Shown: piece after piece, positions 51,711 through 61,900 of the stretch
How positions within the stretch are numbered: position 1 is the first letter of the stretch
Layout of the letters: each line of letters begins with the position of its first letter
Origin: a virus
Virus record (IMG/VR): IMGVR_UViG_3300036886_000043
Coordinates: 1-64,000 of that record
Length of the DNA: 64,000 bases
Strand: one strand, 5' to 3'
Position numbers and translations under genes: made by a program
Notes under the pieces: model-generated
Database searches by the model: none
What the model saw: the letters and a program-made list of their open reading frames with translations, nothing else
What the model was told of the DNA's origin: nothing

Positions 51711-51961
51711 AAATCATCGTCAAAGACGTGAAGGTTCATCCGGTAACCGGCTACATGGAAGTGGACGTGGTGGCCGTGAACGATAAGGGCGTGGAGGGTC
51801 CGAAGAAGACGTATGGAACGGACGCTCATCAACTTCAATCGGCATACAGTGGGGACATTAACTTGTGGCTGGCATCGGTGAAGGGGACTCACGAACAGCA
51901 CCATGGGCACCACGAGGTTTTGGCCGCGCAGTTGTTGGGGATGAAAGGGAAGGAACTATGA
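51707..51961 (+). CDS. 84-residue hypothetical protein
   Basis: Strand-rich N-terminus (KIIVKDVKVHPVTGYMEVDV), then a helix with EQHHGHHEVLAAQLLG. The first strands resemble a small beta-sandwich used in tail proteins. Coupled to both neighbours by overlaps. Unassigned. Confidence 0.6.
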   Translation: MKIIVKDVKVHPVTGYMEVDVVAVNDKGVEGPKKTYGTDAHQLQSAYSGDINLWLASVKGTHEQHHGHHEVLAAQLLGMKGKEL

Positions 51962-52152
51962 AGAAGTTTAGAGGCAAGCCGAATCCAACACGAACAAATA
52001 GGGCATTTGAGGCTTTAGCTAAAAACTTCTACACGGACACTCCAATGTGGAGGTTTGTTGCGAGGGGTGGTAGGGGGCGTAGGTTGATGATCTTGTATCG
52101 GCGGCTGAAGGGGAGTCGGAGGCCGCAGTGCTTTCGGCAGGATGTTTGGTGA
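51958..52152 (+). CDS. 64-residue basic protein
   Basis: MKKFRGKPNPTRTNRAFEAL, then FVARGGRGRRLMILYRRLKG and a basic end. Starts in an ATGA overlap. The TGA stop is the first part of the next junction palindrome. Confidence 0.55.
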   Translation: MKKFRGKPNPTRTNRAFEALAKNFYTDTPMWRFVARGGRGRRLMILYRRLKGSRRPQCFRQDVW

Positions 52153-52167
52153 TTCCAAAATTTGGAA
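52153..52167 (+). repeat. 7-1-7 palindrome (junction repeat)
   Basis: TTCCAAAATTTGGAA preceded by the TGA stop. Confidence 0.92.
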
Positions 52168-52178
52168 TGGAGGGTGAT

Positions 52179-52649
52179 ATGGGATTGATTTTCAAAGACG
52201 AAGTAACGTCATCGGAGCCGCTGGATATGCCTCCTGTCAATCGACGGATTGCAAAGAACTCCGTTACAGGCGAGGACTACATCCCTGGATATGTGATTGG
52301 CCGCGGCGTAAATGTTGGCACAGAAACCTGTATTTACAGTCTTGAACAAGTGGACGGTCAGCCGCCAATGACCGCGGCGCAGAAAGCATTCGGAGTTCTT
52401 TGGTATGGGGATCTAAAACCAGACCTCATACTTTCTTCTGAGGTATACATGAAGAAGATGGTCCGCCGCATAATTCCGAATCAGCGCAAGGCGGGGATGT
52501 ACGGCTGTAATTTTGGCTTCTTTCTTAACGGGGCAATATGGTCCTATAGCGAAGAGGTTGATTGCAGTGAAGGATGGGTGTTTATTTTGAACACGAAATA
52601 CCCGACAGCACCGCATCTCAATGGGTGCTATAAGGCGATGGAGGAGTGA
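52179..52649 (+). CDS. Hypothetical protein (156 aa)
   Basis: AATGGAGGG upstream. Strand-rich, with four Cys (GRGVNVGTETCIYSL, MYGCNFGFFLNG, VDCSEGWVFILN, LNGCYKAMEE). The even spread suggests a virion or receptor-associated beta protein rather than a zinc finger. Overlaps the GNAT gene start (TGATG). Confidence 0.55.
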   Translation: MGLIFKDEVTSSEPLDMPPVNRRIAKNSVTGEDYIPGYVIGRGVNVGTETCIYSLEQVDGQPPMTAAQKAFGVLWYGDLKPDLILSSEVYMKKMVRRIIPNQRKAGMYGCNFGFFLNGAIWSYSEEVDCSEGWVFILNTKYPTAPHLNGCYKAMEE

Positions 52650-53257
52650 TGGACGGCTGGAAGTACATGACGAAGAATGCAGCGGTGGTTCCGTTCTCCC
52701 CCGGAACCGTGGTCTATCAAGATGGGATGCTCTCGACGCTTTACTACCGCAGCAAGGAACTTGGGCGTCTGGAGTATATGTTCTGTGGCGACAAGCCAGG
52801 TCATGACCAGTTCATCCGAATGTTCGACGAGTCCAAAAGGATTACTCAGATACTTTGCGAGGTTGAGAATCAGGGCACACCGCAGGAGGTTTGTCATCCG
52901 GCTGGATGTTCTTGGGTTGAGCTTTCAAAGGGCGTCGATGGCGAGAGAGCCGCAATGTGCGGGTTTGCGTTTATCAAGCGAAGCCGCTACATGGTTGATT
53001 TGGGGATGCTTGGAATTGCATATTGGATGGAGGGGCTGAAGATCGACGTTCTTCATGGCGTTTTGCTTGAGGAGAACAAGGCGGCGCAACACTTTGCTGA
53101 AAGGCTCGGGTTCAAAAAAGAAGGCGTAGTCCGACGTTTTCACTCCTACCGAGGCAAGTTGGTTTCTGCGGTTGCCATGATGATTGAGAAGGAATTTTTC
53201 CTCCCCGGATACGAAGAATGGTATGAATCGAAGAAAGTTGTAGAAACTGTAGAGTGA
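52649..53257 (+). CDS. GNAT acetyltransferase-like protein
   Basis: 202 residues. The C-terminal half carries the GNAT signature: GVLLEENKAAQHFAERLGFK then KEGVVRRFHSYRGKLVSAVA, the part that binds acetyl-CoA and forms beta 6-7. The first half is less typical (a long beta region with VCHPAGCSWVELSKG). It may modify a small molecule or a host or virion protein. Substrate unknown. Confidence 0.75.
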   Translation: MDGWKYMTKNAAVVPFSPGTVVYQDGMLSTLYYRSKELGRLEYMFCGDKPGHDQFIRMFDESKRITQILCEVENQGTPQEVCHPAGCSWVELSKGVDGERAAMCGFAFIKRSRYMVDLGMLGIAYWMEGLKIDVLHGVLLEENKAAQHFAERLGFKKEGVVRRFHSYRGKLVSAVAMMIEKEFFLPGYEEWYESKKVVETVE

Positions 53258-53268
53258 TTTAACGTAAC

Positions 53269-53283
53269 CTCCCATTTAGGGAG
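53269..53283 (+). promoter_or_regulatory. Shine-Dalgarno-masking hairpin
   Basis: CTCCC (53269-53273) pairs with GGGAG (53279-53283) around ATTTA. The right arm is the ribosome site of the TTG-initiated gene at 53292, so translation could be controlled by melting of this hairpin. Confidence 0.5.
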
Positions 53284-53291
53284 AGACTTCC

Positions 53292-53849
53292 TTGAGCAAG
53301 CCAACAGGCGAGGACCAGCAACTTCAGGCCAGTCAGGCGAATCTTGCCGACGTAATGAGTGCAACCGGCAAGCAATCGGCCCAAGAGGGTGCAACTCTCT
53401 TCAATCTCGGTCTGCCTGGATTAGAGAAGTCGGAATCGTATTATGGCAAACTGGCCAGCGGCGACCCGAACGCATTGGCAAGGGCAAACGCGCCAGCTAT
53501 CCAGTCGATTACCGGACAATCCGATCAACAACTCAAAAACATCATGCAGAACTCCCCGAGGGGGGGAGCGCGAGACCTTGCGGCCTCGGAAGCGGATTTG
53601 TCTAAGGGCGCTGGTATCAGCAACCTTACGACAGGCTCGTACACAAATGCCTTTCCGTCCCTCGCCAGCCTTGGAGGGCAGAACGTGGGGCAGGGGAATC
53701 AGGCTACGTCCACGGGCATTTCTGGTATGAATGCCGCGGCTAACCAGTACGGACAGTTGCAGCAGTTGAATAACGAGCAGAAGGCGACTCAGCTTGGTCT
53801 GTTCTCGTCCTTGGCCGGAGCCGGTGCATCGGCAGCGGGGGCGATGTGA
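53292..53849 (+). CDS. Ejection/internal virion protein candidate 1
   Basis: 185 residues, TTG start with GGGAGAG upstream. Ser/Gly/Gln/Ala-rich, helical and poorly charged, ending FSSLAGAGASAAGAM. Proteins of this make-up (Q-rich helices with GGARDLAASEADL) are typical of the ejection cluster of podoviruses, located after tail genes. Role inferred from composition and order. Confidence 0.6.
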   Translation: MSKPTGEDQQLQASQANLADVMSATGKQSAQEGATLFNLGLPGLEKSESYYGKLASGDPNALARANAPAIQSITGQSDQQLKNIMQNSPRGGARDLAASEADLSKGAGISNLTTGSYTNAFPSLASLGGQNVGQGNQATSTGISGMNAAANQYGQLQQLNNEQKATQLGLFSSLAGAGASAAGAM

Positions 53850-53850
53850 T

Positions 53851-55911
53851 ATGCCAGTAAACGCCGATCAGTTCGCAGTGACCCCGTACACCTCGACGGT
53901 GCCTCTTCTCCAGATCCCGCCAGGGGCGATAGAGCAGCAGAGCCGACCGGCGCAGCCGCTACAGGGGCAATTTGGCCGGAAGGGGACCGGCGCTCTTGCA
54001 ATCGGGGACTCTCTACTCAAGGGGTTTATGCTCGGCCACGAACAGAAGGAGCAGAGGAAAAACGAGCAGGCCAAGGCGACAATCAACGCGGCCGATGCCG
54101 CAAGCGAAGCGGCCTACCGGGCATACCAGGATGCGCTTACGAAGGTTGGAGGCAAGCAGGACGATCCGGCGGCTCAGTCTGCGTATGAGGCGTATAAGGC
54201 TACCTTTAATGCCGGAAAGCAGGCCAAGGCGCAGTTTGTCATTCCAGAGAAGGGGCAGAAGGGGAAGAAGAGTTCTTCAGATAGTGTTGGCTCAACGGGA
54301 ACTGGCGGCAAAGGCGGCAAAGACAAGAAACAGGCCAGTGCGGGCTTCAACAATATCAGGGAATTCTTTGAGGCGAACCCTCATATCGTTCCTCAGATTG
54401 CATTGATGACTATGCAGCCAAAGCCGCAGGGGCTTGAGCCGCAGCGTCAAGTCCAAAGTTTGGAATTGGATACAGCCCAGCGCCAGAACAACGACTTGAA
54501 GCAAAAAGATTCTGACCGAAACATGATCGCCATGTACGGCAAGCTGACCCCAGAGGAGATAGCCAAACTACCGGCAGACGTACAAAAGCAGATCAATGAC
54601 CCGCAGAATGGTCTTAAAGTTGCTCAGTCCCGGTATGCGATGGAGGCTCCTCAGAAGGGCAAGGACCGCATCTGGACGAACGGAAAGGGAGATTTTAGCT
54701 CTCTTCCTGAAGGGGAAGCTCCTCCAGTTAATTCTGGATACTACCCGTATGAGAAGACTCCAGCAAACGGCCCGAAGGGCGAGGAAGCGTTCGTTGCCGA
54801 ATATGCCACGAAGAACAATATCAGTCCTGCTTCGATGGACCCGGCAACCCGGAAGTACCTGCACGATGTTTGGACGTATCGGAACCCGCAGACGACTTCA
54901 TCGGTAAGCGGGGCTACGGTTGATGCGCAAGGAAACCGCACCGCTACGAACAGGTCTACTCGTGGCTCTGCCGAGCCTAGACCGCCATCGGGTGTGGCTC
55001 CTGTTAGCGGGATGGGCATACAGCCTCCACCGGGGGCAGCAGCGGCCCCTACAGCCCAAGGAGTACCACCCACAGCGCCTCAAGGATCGACTCAGTACAC
55101 GGTTGGAGAGAAGCCGCAAGGAATTGTCGAGGAAGGCAACCTACCGATTTGGAATCGTCCTACGGTACAGAATTCCGATGGTAAGCACAGCACTGAATAT
55201 TCGACATCGATGGAGGAGGACGGTAAAGAGGTTCTTGTCCCAACGGTGGTCAACGGGAAGTTTCTTACTCCAGACGGAAAGAAACCGAAAGAAGGTTCTC
55301 CGGAAGAGAAAGCCATGTTCAAGTCAGCATGGCAGCACTATAAGGACACCGGAGAAAATCTCGGAAAGTTCAAGAGCGCAAAGGATGCCAATGCATACGC
55401 GGACACTTTGCATAATCGGGGATCGGCAAAGTCTGATTCAAGGGGAGGTATCCCCCATCCTCCAACAGTGAAGTCGGCCTCTAGCGGGCAAGGAATTACT
55501 CGTCCTCCGCAGGCTGGAAAGACCGCAAAGGCTGGAATGACACCGCCGCCAAGAGGCAAGGAAACGGCCCTCACGGCTTCAGTGACCCGGCAGGCAGTCA
55601 AGGCTCAGCAGGAAGGCTACCGGAAGGCGGAAGCACAGTACACGAAGGATATTGCCGACGCGGACAAGGCATTTGCGACGATTCAGGAGAATGCTTCCAA
55701 GAACACCGATCCGACGATTCTCCAAGCCGCCCAACAGGCCAAGGATGCAGCCTACGCCAGAGCAAAAACCTTTCTTGAAGGAGCAAAGGCCAGTGTTGCA
55801 GAGGAGTACGATGCTGCCGTAAAGTCGATTAGGGGGACGCCGGGAGGCCAATCTGGAGGAACGGCGGGAGGGCAGCAACCGAGCGGTAATTTACCTCCAG
55901 GGTGGCAATGA
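53851..55911 (+). CDS. Large ejection/internal virion protein candidate 2
   Basis: 686 residues, ATG two bases after the previous stop. Residues 60-140 and 560-650 are long charged helices; the middle is Pro/Gly/Gln-rich. Residues about 425-530 form a distinct module (PIWNRPTVQNSDGKHSTEYS, EVLVPTVVNGKFLTPDGKKP, FKSAKDANAYADTLHNRG) seen in phage internal and lysis-associated proteins. The overall design suits a protein packaged in the head and ejected. The stop is four bases before the giant gene. Confidence 0.65.
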   Translation: MPVNADQFAVTPYTSTVPLLQIPPGAIEQQSRPAQPLQGQFGRKGTGALAIGDSLLKGFMLGHEQKEQRKNEQAKATINAADAASEAAYRAYQDALTKVGGKQDDPAAQSAYEAYKATFNAGKQAKAQFVIPEKGQKGKKSSSDSVGSTGTGGKGGKDKKQASAGFNNIREFFEANPHIVPQIALMTMQPKPQGLEPQRQVQSLELDTAQRQNNDLKQKDSDRNMIAMYGKLTPEEIAKLPADVQKQINDPQNGLKVAQSRYAMEAPQKGKDRIWTNGKGDFSSLPEGEAPPVNSGYYPYEKTPANGPKGEEAFVAEYATKNNISPASMDPATRKYLHDVWTYRNPQTTSSVSGATVDAQGNRTATNRSTRGSAEPRPPSGVAPVSGMGIQPPPGAAAAPTAQGVPPTAPQGSTQYTVGEKPQGIVEEGNLPIWNRPTVQNSDGKHSTEYSTSMEEDGKEVLVPTVVNGKFLTPDGKKPKEGSPEEKAMFKSAWQHYKDTGENLGKFKSAKDANAYADTLHNRGSAKSDSRGGIPHPPTVKSASSGQGITRPPQAGKTAKAGMTPPPRGKETALTASVTRQAVKAQQEGYRKAEAQYTKDIADADKAFATIQENASKNTDPTILQAAQQAKDAAYARAKTFLEGAKASVAEEYDAAVKSIRGTPGGQSGGTAGGQQPSGNLPPGWQ

Positions 55912-55914
55912 TAA

Positions 55915-58900
55915 ATGGCAGACCAACAGACTTGGAATCCAGTACCGGAACTCAAGCAGAAGTATCCGGGCTTGAAGGACTGGTCGGATGAGAAAATCTA
56001 CAATAATTTGTCGGACCCGAATAAGTTTCGGTCTGCTTTCCCGCAGTACGCCAATCTTGGCGACGATGTAATCAAGCGGAACATTGACCATCTGAAGCCC
56101 TCAATCCAACCACAGGCCGCGCCAGCGAATGTACAGGCTCCGGTTATGCCTTCAAAGGCGCCTGAGCAACGCCCACCGGATGAATTGAGGGCATGGACTC
56201 CCACTCCGCTTCAAGAAGCGTCTATCTGGTTTCGCAACACTCAGACCGGCAAGACTCTGGCGAATTCTTTTAACGATATTCGCCAAATGGCAAGCAGCGC
56301 GTGGACTAAAGCTCAAGAGCCGTTCGGCGGTGATCCTGAAGATGTTGAAAACTTGCGTAAGAAGCAAAACCAGTTCATTGATGACTATTTTCCAGAGAGT
56401 ATTGCGGGAAGCAAAAAAGTCGCCTCTGCTGTAAGAGGAGGAGCTAAAGGGGCGCTCCAGTTTGGAGAAGAGCTGACCTCTCCGGTCCAGATCGGATTGA
56501 TGGTCGGGACGTTTGGCGAGAGTGCTCTTGCTCGGACTGCGGCTTCGATGGGACTACCGAAGTTGGTCCCAGCGGCTCGGGTAATGGGAAAGCTAATTCA
56601 GGCTCAGTTCATCTCTCAGATGGTCGAAGGTGGATACACGAGCATTCGTGATTCCGTGAAGACCTATATTAGCGGGGATTGGGACACGGCGACACAGCAG
56701 GCGGTAGTCGGATTGGGTAGCCTACTGATGGCAAGGGCTGGCATCAGCCACGCTGAGGCTACAGAGAAAATACACGCCGACTTGGACAAGACCGCTGTCG
56801 AAAAGCACGGCCAGAAATTCAATAAGCTCTCTCCAGAAAATCAAGGTCTGGTTATCGAAGAAACTGTCAATCGTTCGCCAGAGTACAAGGCGATGATGGA
56901 GACGGTTGACGCCAAGAACGCCGAAGTCGCAGACAGCATTCAGAAAAAGCGGCAGATGCAAGTTGCACGCTACTCTGGAATCGCATGGGATCAGGCGTGG
57001 AATCCAGATGCCGCGCATCGGGCGGTAGATGCTCTCCACGCGGAACGCGCTGAAACTGCGAGGAAGGAACAAGTACAAAAAGTCGTCGGAACAATCAGGG
57101 CCAGGGTCAAGCAGCGCACCGACGAGATCAAAGCGGAAAACGAGGAACGTCTGGCCGCTGCCCGTGAGGGTCGCGAAGAGAAGCGCAAGGCCGCGGCTGA
57201 GGATCGTGAATCCGTACAGCAAACCGCAGAGGAAATCATCAAAGGCAGAGATGAGACCTTCGCTGGACGACAGGCAATCGGTGAAATCCCAACTGAAGAG
57301 GAAATGTCGCGCCCAGTCGAGGCCGCAGTTGACAACTCAGGCCACGTCAGCTACCCGGTCCAATACTGGGGAGAGGAAAACAGGTTCGGAGTCGGAACTG
57401 ACGGAGAGAGGCATTCGGTTTACCGTCAGACTCCACGCGGAGTCGAGTGGCTGGACCGCAGCGGCAATTTCACTGAAACTCCAGAGGCGCTTTACTTCAA
57501 TACCGACGACAAGACTTCAGATACAGTTGCAAGACTCTCTTCGCTGAAACTTGAGTCCGACGGCGTAGCAGCGCAGCCGGAAGCTACTGCCGAGCAAGTT
57601 AAGGACGCTGAGACGCTGGGCGAGATTCGCCGGCAGTTGATTGAAGGGGAGATCAACGCAGCCGAAGCGCAGAAACGCGCCGGCATCGCAGAGAAGACTA
57701 CTCTTCCAGACGTGTATGCGGCGGCTCGGGAAGGCCGTCTCAGTGGACCCTTCAGTGAGAAGTCTGCAACGGATTACGAACATGAAGTTGTGTTGGAACT
57801 ACTCAACAACGGCGCCAGCGAAGAAGAAGTCCAGGCGACACTTGAAAGCCTGCCAGCACTCGCAAGGGTGGACATCGAAAGAAACCTTCATCACGTCTAC
57901 CAGCCGGGAGACTATATCATCTCGAAGCGTGACGTGAAGTGGACACTTGACGCAAAAGGCTTGTTGCATCCTTCGGATGGTGGAATATCTGTACCTTTAA
58001 TGAAGCGGGGAACGTACTCGAATCAAGCTATGCAACTTGCGGCTTCGGGCAGGGTTGGGTATGGTACGAAGACCCGGCTGGAGCGGAGAGCCGACTTCTC
58101 AAGAAACCGCGACATCAAGAGGCAAATCGCAGTCCGGCAAGAAGAGTTTGACCGGGAGATGCGGGTTGCTCAACAGAACGCCGGCCTGGAAGCAATTCCA
58201 CAGGAAGGCGACGTTCACTACGAAGGGGAGCGTGAAGAACGCCGCAAGCAGTTCCTTGGCAGACCTCCGGTTCCCGAGGAAACTCACAAGGCAAGAGTAG
58301 AACGCAGGGCGGCTTACAAAGCCTCGAACGATCCAAACAACATCATCAACCAACTGGCAAAGCAGTTTGGAGTGACACCGGATGAAGTGATGCGGATTGG
58401 ACTGTCTGAGAGGACTCCGACCATCGAGGCAAAGGTGGCTTCGCTTGAAGTCGGGGACAGGGTTTCAGATCCATTCAGGCCGGACAGACCTTGGATTGTC
58501 GAGGAGAAGAATGGCCAAACCTACCTGCGGTCTGGACAGGCCAACCCGATTCCGTTTGACAGGCTGAATCCGAGCCCTCGCGTTTTCCAAATTTTGGAAA
58601 AAGGCGACATCACGCATGACCGCGACTGGACCGCAGAGGAGAAGGAAAAAGTCGCGTTTGAGAAACCGTACCTGGTTCACCAAAGATTCCTCGTAGATGG
58701 CGTTCGGGACCGGATGGAGGGCAAAGTCGTTGACCCAGAGCCGAAGACACAGGTGCAGGCCGAAACGCAGGCGGCCGCGGCAGAGAGCCGGAAAGCCGCA
58801 GCCCACTCAGTGGCAGTGGAAGCCGCGGAGAAGGCCACAAATCCAGAGATTGCCCATGACGACACTCCAGAGAAGGCAGTAGCCAAGGCAGAAGAACTCG

Positions 58901-61900
58901 CAAGGAAGGCCGAAGACGCGAAGAAGGTAGCGAAGGAAGCTGTAGCTCAATCCGCGGAAGCAAAGGCTAAAACTGGACCGAAGGGGAACTTCCCGCAGCG
59001 TTATGTCCCAAATTATCCTCTTGGGAAACCGACGACTATAGATCAAAATGGCCGTCAGTTAAAAGCGCACTATCGTCTTGTTCCAGTGGGGGCGGTAATC
59101 ATTTCGCATACTTGGAAGGGTGACACATTGGTGCGGACGCCGGAGAATGAATATCCGAAGGTCTTGCAGCCAAGGGAGCCAAACGAAAGAACGATTCTCC
59201 AAAGACGCATCGACGCGCAGCGGTTTTCTCGATCTGAAGATGGAAGAATTTCTGGTTACAACTTCGACAAGTACGCAAACAAGACGATTGATGCTATGTC
59301 GGGGCCGACAGTAGTTGAGCATGGTCTCCGGTCGGTAGCTGGTACGGGTAGATTCCAGCGGTTCCTGATGCACATTCAAGTTCTCAAAGAGATACCAGAC
59401 GTTGAAGAGAGGGAGGGCGCCCTTGCCGTCCTGAAGGAAAGGTTAGTTAAACTCGCCGAAGATTCAGGATTTAGGGTTTATCCAGAGGACGGACAATTTC
59501 ACATTGTTGTTAGAGAATTAGACGATCCAATTCAGACAATGGAAGAGGCAACCAAACTCGGACTTCTCTTTAACGAATCAGAAGCCGACAACATCAGCGA
59601 CTCACAGAAAGGATTGGTCTACAGCCGCAGTTTCGATCAGGATGTAATCAACAAAATCGGTCGCATGGTGGAAGGCTCTGAAGGCGGAATGAACGCGGCC
59701 ATGCGTGACAATCCTCTCTTCTTCGCGGAGGTTGTCGCGTCGAGATTCGATATTCCGGTATCGCAGGCGTCCGCATGGTTCGTGAAAGATAAGATGGGCA
59801 ACGACGTTCTTACTGAAGAGGGAGAACGTCTGTTCCGCAGAGCCATGAACGGGTACGTCATACAAGACCCGGACTTACTGGCCGGCGTGGAGAATGAGGT
59901 TGCTTACAGGGCTTTTGAGAATGCCATCGGGTACATCTCGCGGCTGAAGGCGTTCCCCGAGTTGGACCTTACCGGAAAGATCAAGGAGTCTCTCGAAGCG
60001 GCGCGGTTGACAGGGAGCGTCAATCGGGATTTGGCGGCAAGCGGCGATCCTTGGGATGCGGTCTATCAGCCGAGCCAGATTGACTTGGCTGGAATGGAAG
60101 AAGAACCGCCGCCGGAACCGGATCGAATGACGGAGACTTTATGGAGATCACTCAATGCCTCTAAGGTGGCGGCTCCCCGCGTATTCAGCGACCGGATGAA
60201 GCGGTGGATTTCAGATGAAGATACTCAGGCCGGTATGTTTGATTCAACAGAGAAGGCGCTGGAGAAACCAGTTGACAAGTTCAACAGGGTATTCGCTCCA
60301 GAGTTGAAGCAAGTCGCTCTACGGCGCAATAAGGGGACGCCCAGAGAGGGAACACCGGACGGATGGATGCTTTCTCAGACCGAGTACGATGCGGCTATGC
60401 AGGGCCGTGAAGTGAGCGACGAAGAGAGGGTAGAGGAGAAGCCGGAAGCGACTCCAAAATTCGAGCACATGGATCTCGTGACGGTAGTTCGTGGGCCTGG
60501 AGATTTGACCACGAACGTACCGGGATGGGTCTCCGATGTCCTTCCAGACGGAAGATTGAAAGTTGTCCCCGACAGTAAACTTCACGGCGGAATGATGACC
60601 GTTCCGGCTGAGTGGGTCGTTAAGAGGGAAGAGACTCCAAAATTTGGACCTCCGCCCAAGGCCGCATCCACCGTTGAAGTTGGGAAGCGTGTTACGTTCA
60701 CCCCGACAAACTTTAATCACAATGAAATAGTCGGCGTAGTGCGAGATACCATTACCAGTACGTCTGGAGCCAAAGGCTATCAAATTGTCGATGATGCAGG
60801 CATCGAGCATAGGGTGTGGGAGAAAGATGGGACAATCGGCGCAGAGACGAAGGCGGTAGATCAAAAAGCGATCAACGGTCTCAATGACGAAGAAAGAAGT
60901 TTGCGGAAGCGGCAGGCGGTTTTGGAGGCCCAAGTCAAGAAGCCTTCTGGAATGATTCCTCCAGCTATTACGTCCGAACTAAACGTCAAGCGTAGCGCCG
61001 AGTTACATGATATTCAGAAGCGCCTCGATGCGATTATCGATGAACGGCGAAAGTTAATGAAGGGCGGCATCAAACCCCCGCCCGAGGCCGCATCTCCAGC
61101 GGTTGTCGCAGACCGCAAGATAGCAGCAGAGAAGACAGAGCAGGGGTACATCACCCCTCACACCTTTAAGGAAATGTTGAATGCTTTCCCGGTAACCAAG
61201 GAGAATGCTGGAACTATATACGACACTGCTAAGGCTTTGGCGGCAGCGAGATGGGAGCGCCGCAAACCGGAGGGAGTGGAGCATAAAGACGCCCTAGCAT
61301 GGGTATTGAAAGAAATTGGCTTCAAGGGTATCGAAAAGGGAGACGACCCTCGTCATCGCGGGGAATATGACTTTGCGACCGGGGTTATGCGGCTAAACAA
61401 AGCCGCAGACAAAACGACGGCTATTCACGAGTTCATCCATGCAATTTCTCCCCTTCTCGACGAAGAGGAGTGGGAACAAATCGATACAATCAAGGTCAAT
61501 AAGGCTGCTTACAAGAGGGAATACGGAAAAGATTGGGCCTACACAGGTCAAAACGAAAGGATGGAAAAACTGGCTTATGGAAGCGAGAAATTCTTTCGTG
61601 ACGAAAATGCGGTGGACTTTCAGCCAGGATTTGAACTGCGGAAAGTCCTCAAAGACATCAAAGAAATGTTCATCTCCGTCTATCGTAAACTGCAAAGTGA
61701 TCCTCTATCTCCGTTCAAACTCAGCGACGACTTCAGGCAGTGGATGGCAGACAACCTCGGAATTACCGGCTTCGATGTCGCGGACGATTGGCGTGAGGAA
61801 GTTAAGAAGGCCAGAGCAGCAGAGAAAAAGATTGTTAGGCCGGAAGAGCAGCCGCATCCCGTGGTCACATTGGCAAGAGAGCTTGGAGGAACGGGACTAA

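Noticed and set aside
53851-55911. Tape-measure protein call for the 686-residue gene
   Set aside because: Low hydrophobicity, a Pro/Gly-rich middle and a position after nozzle and fibre genes fit an ejection protein better, and no tail-tube or chaperone genes surround it.
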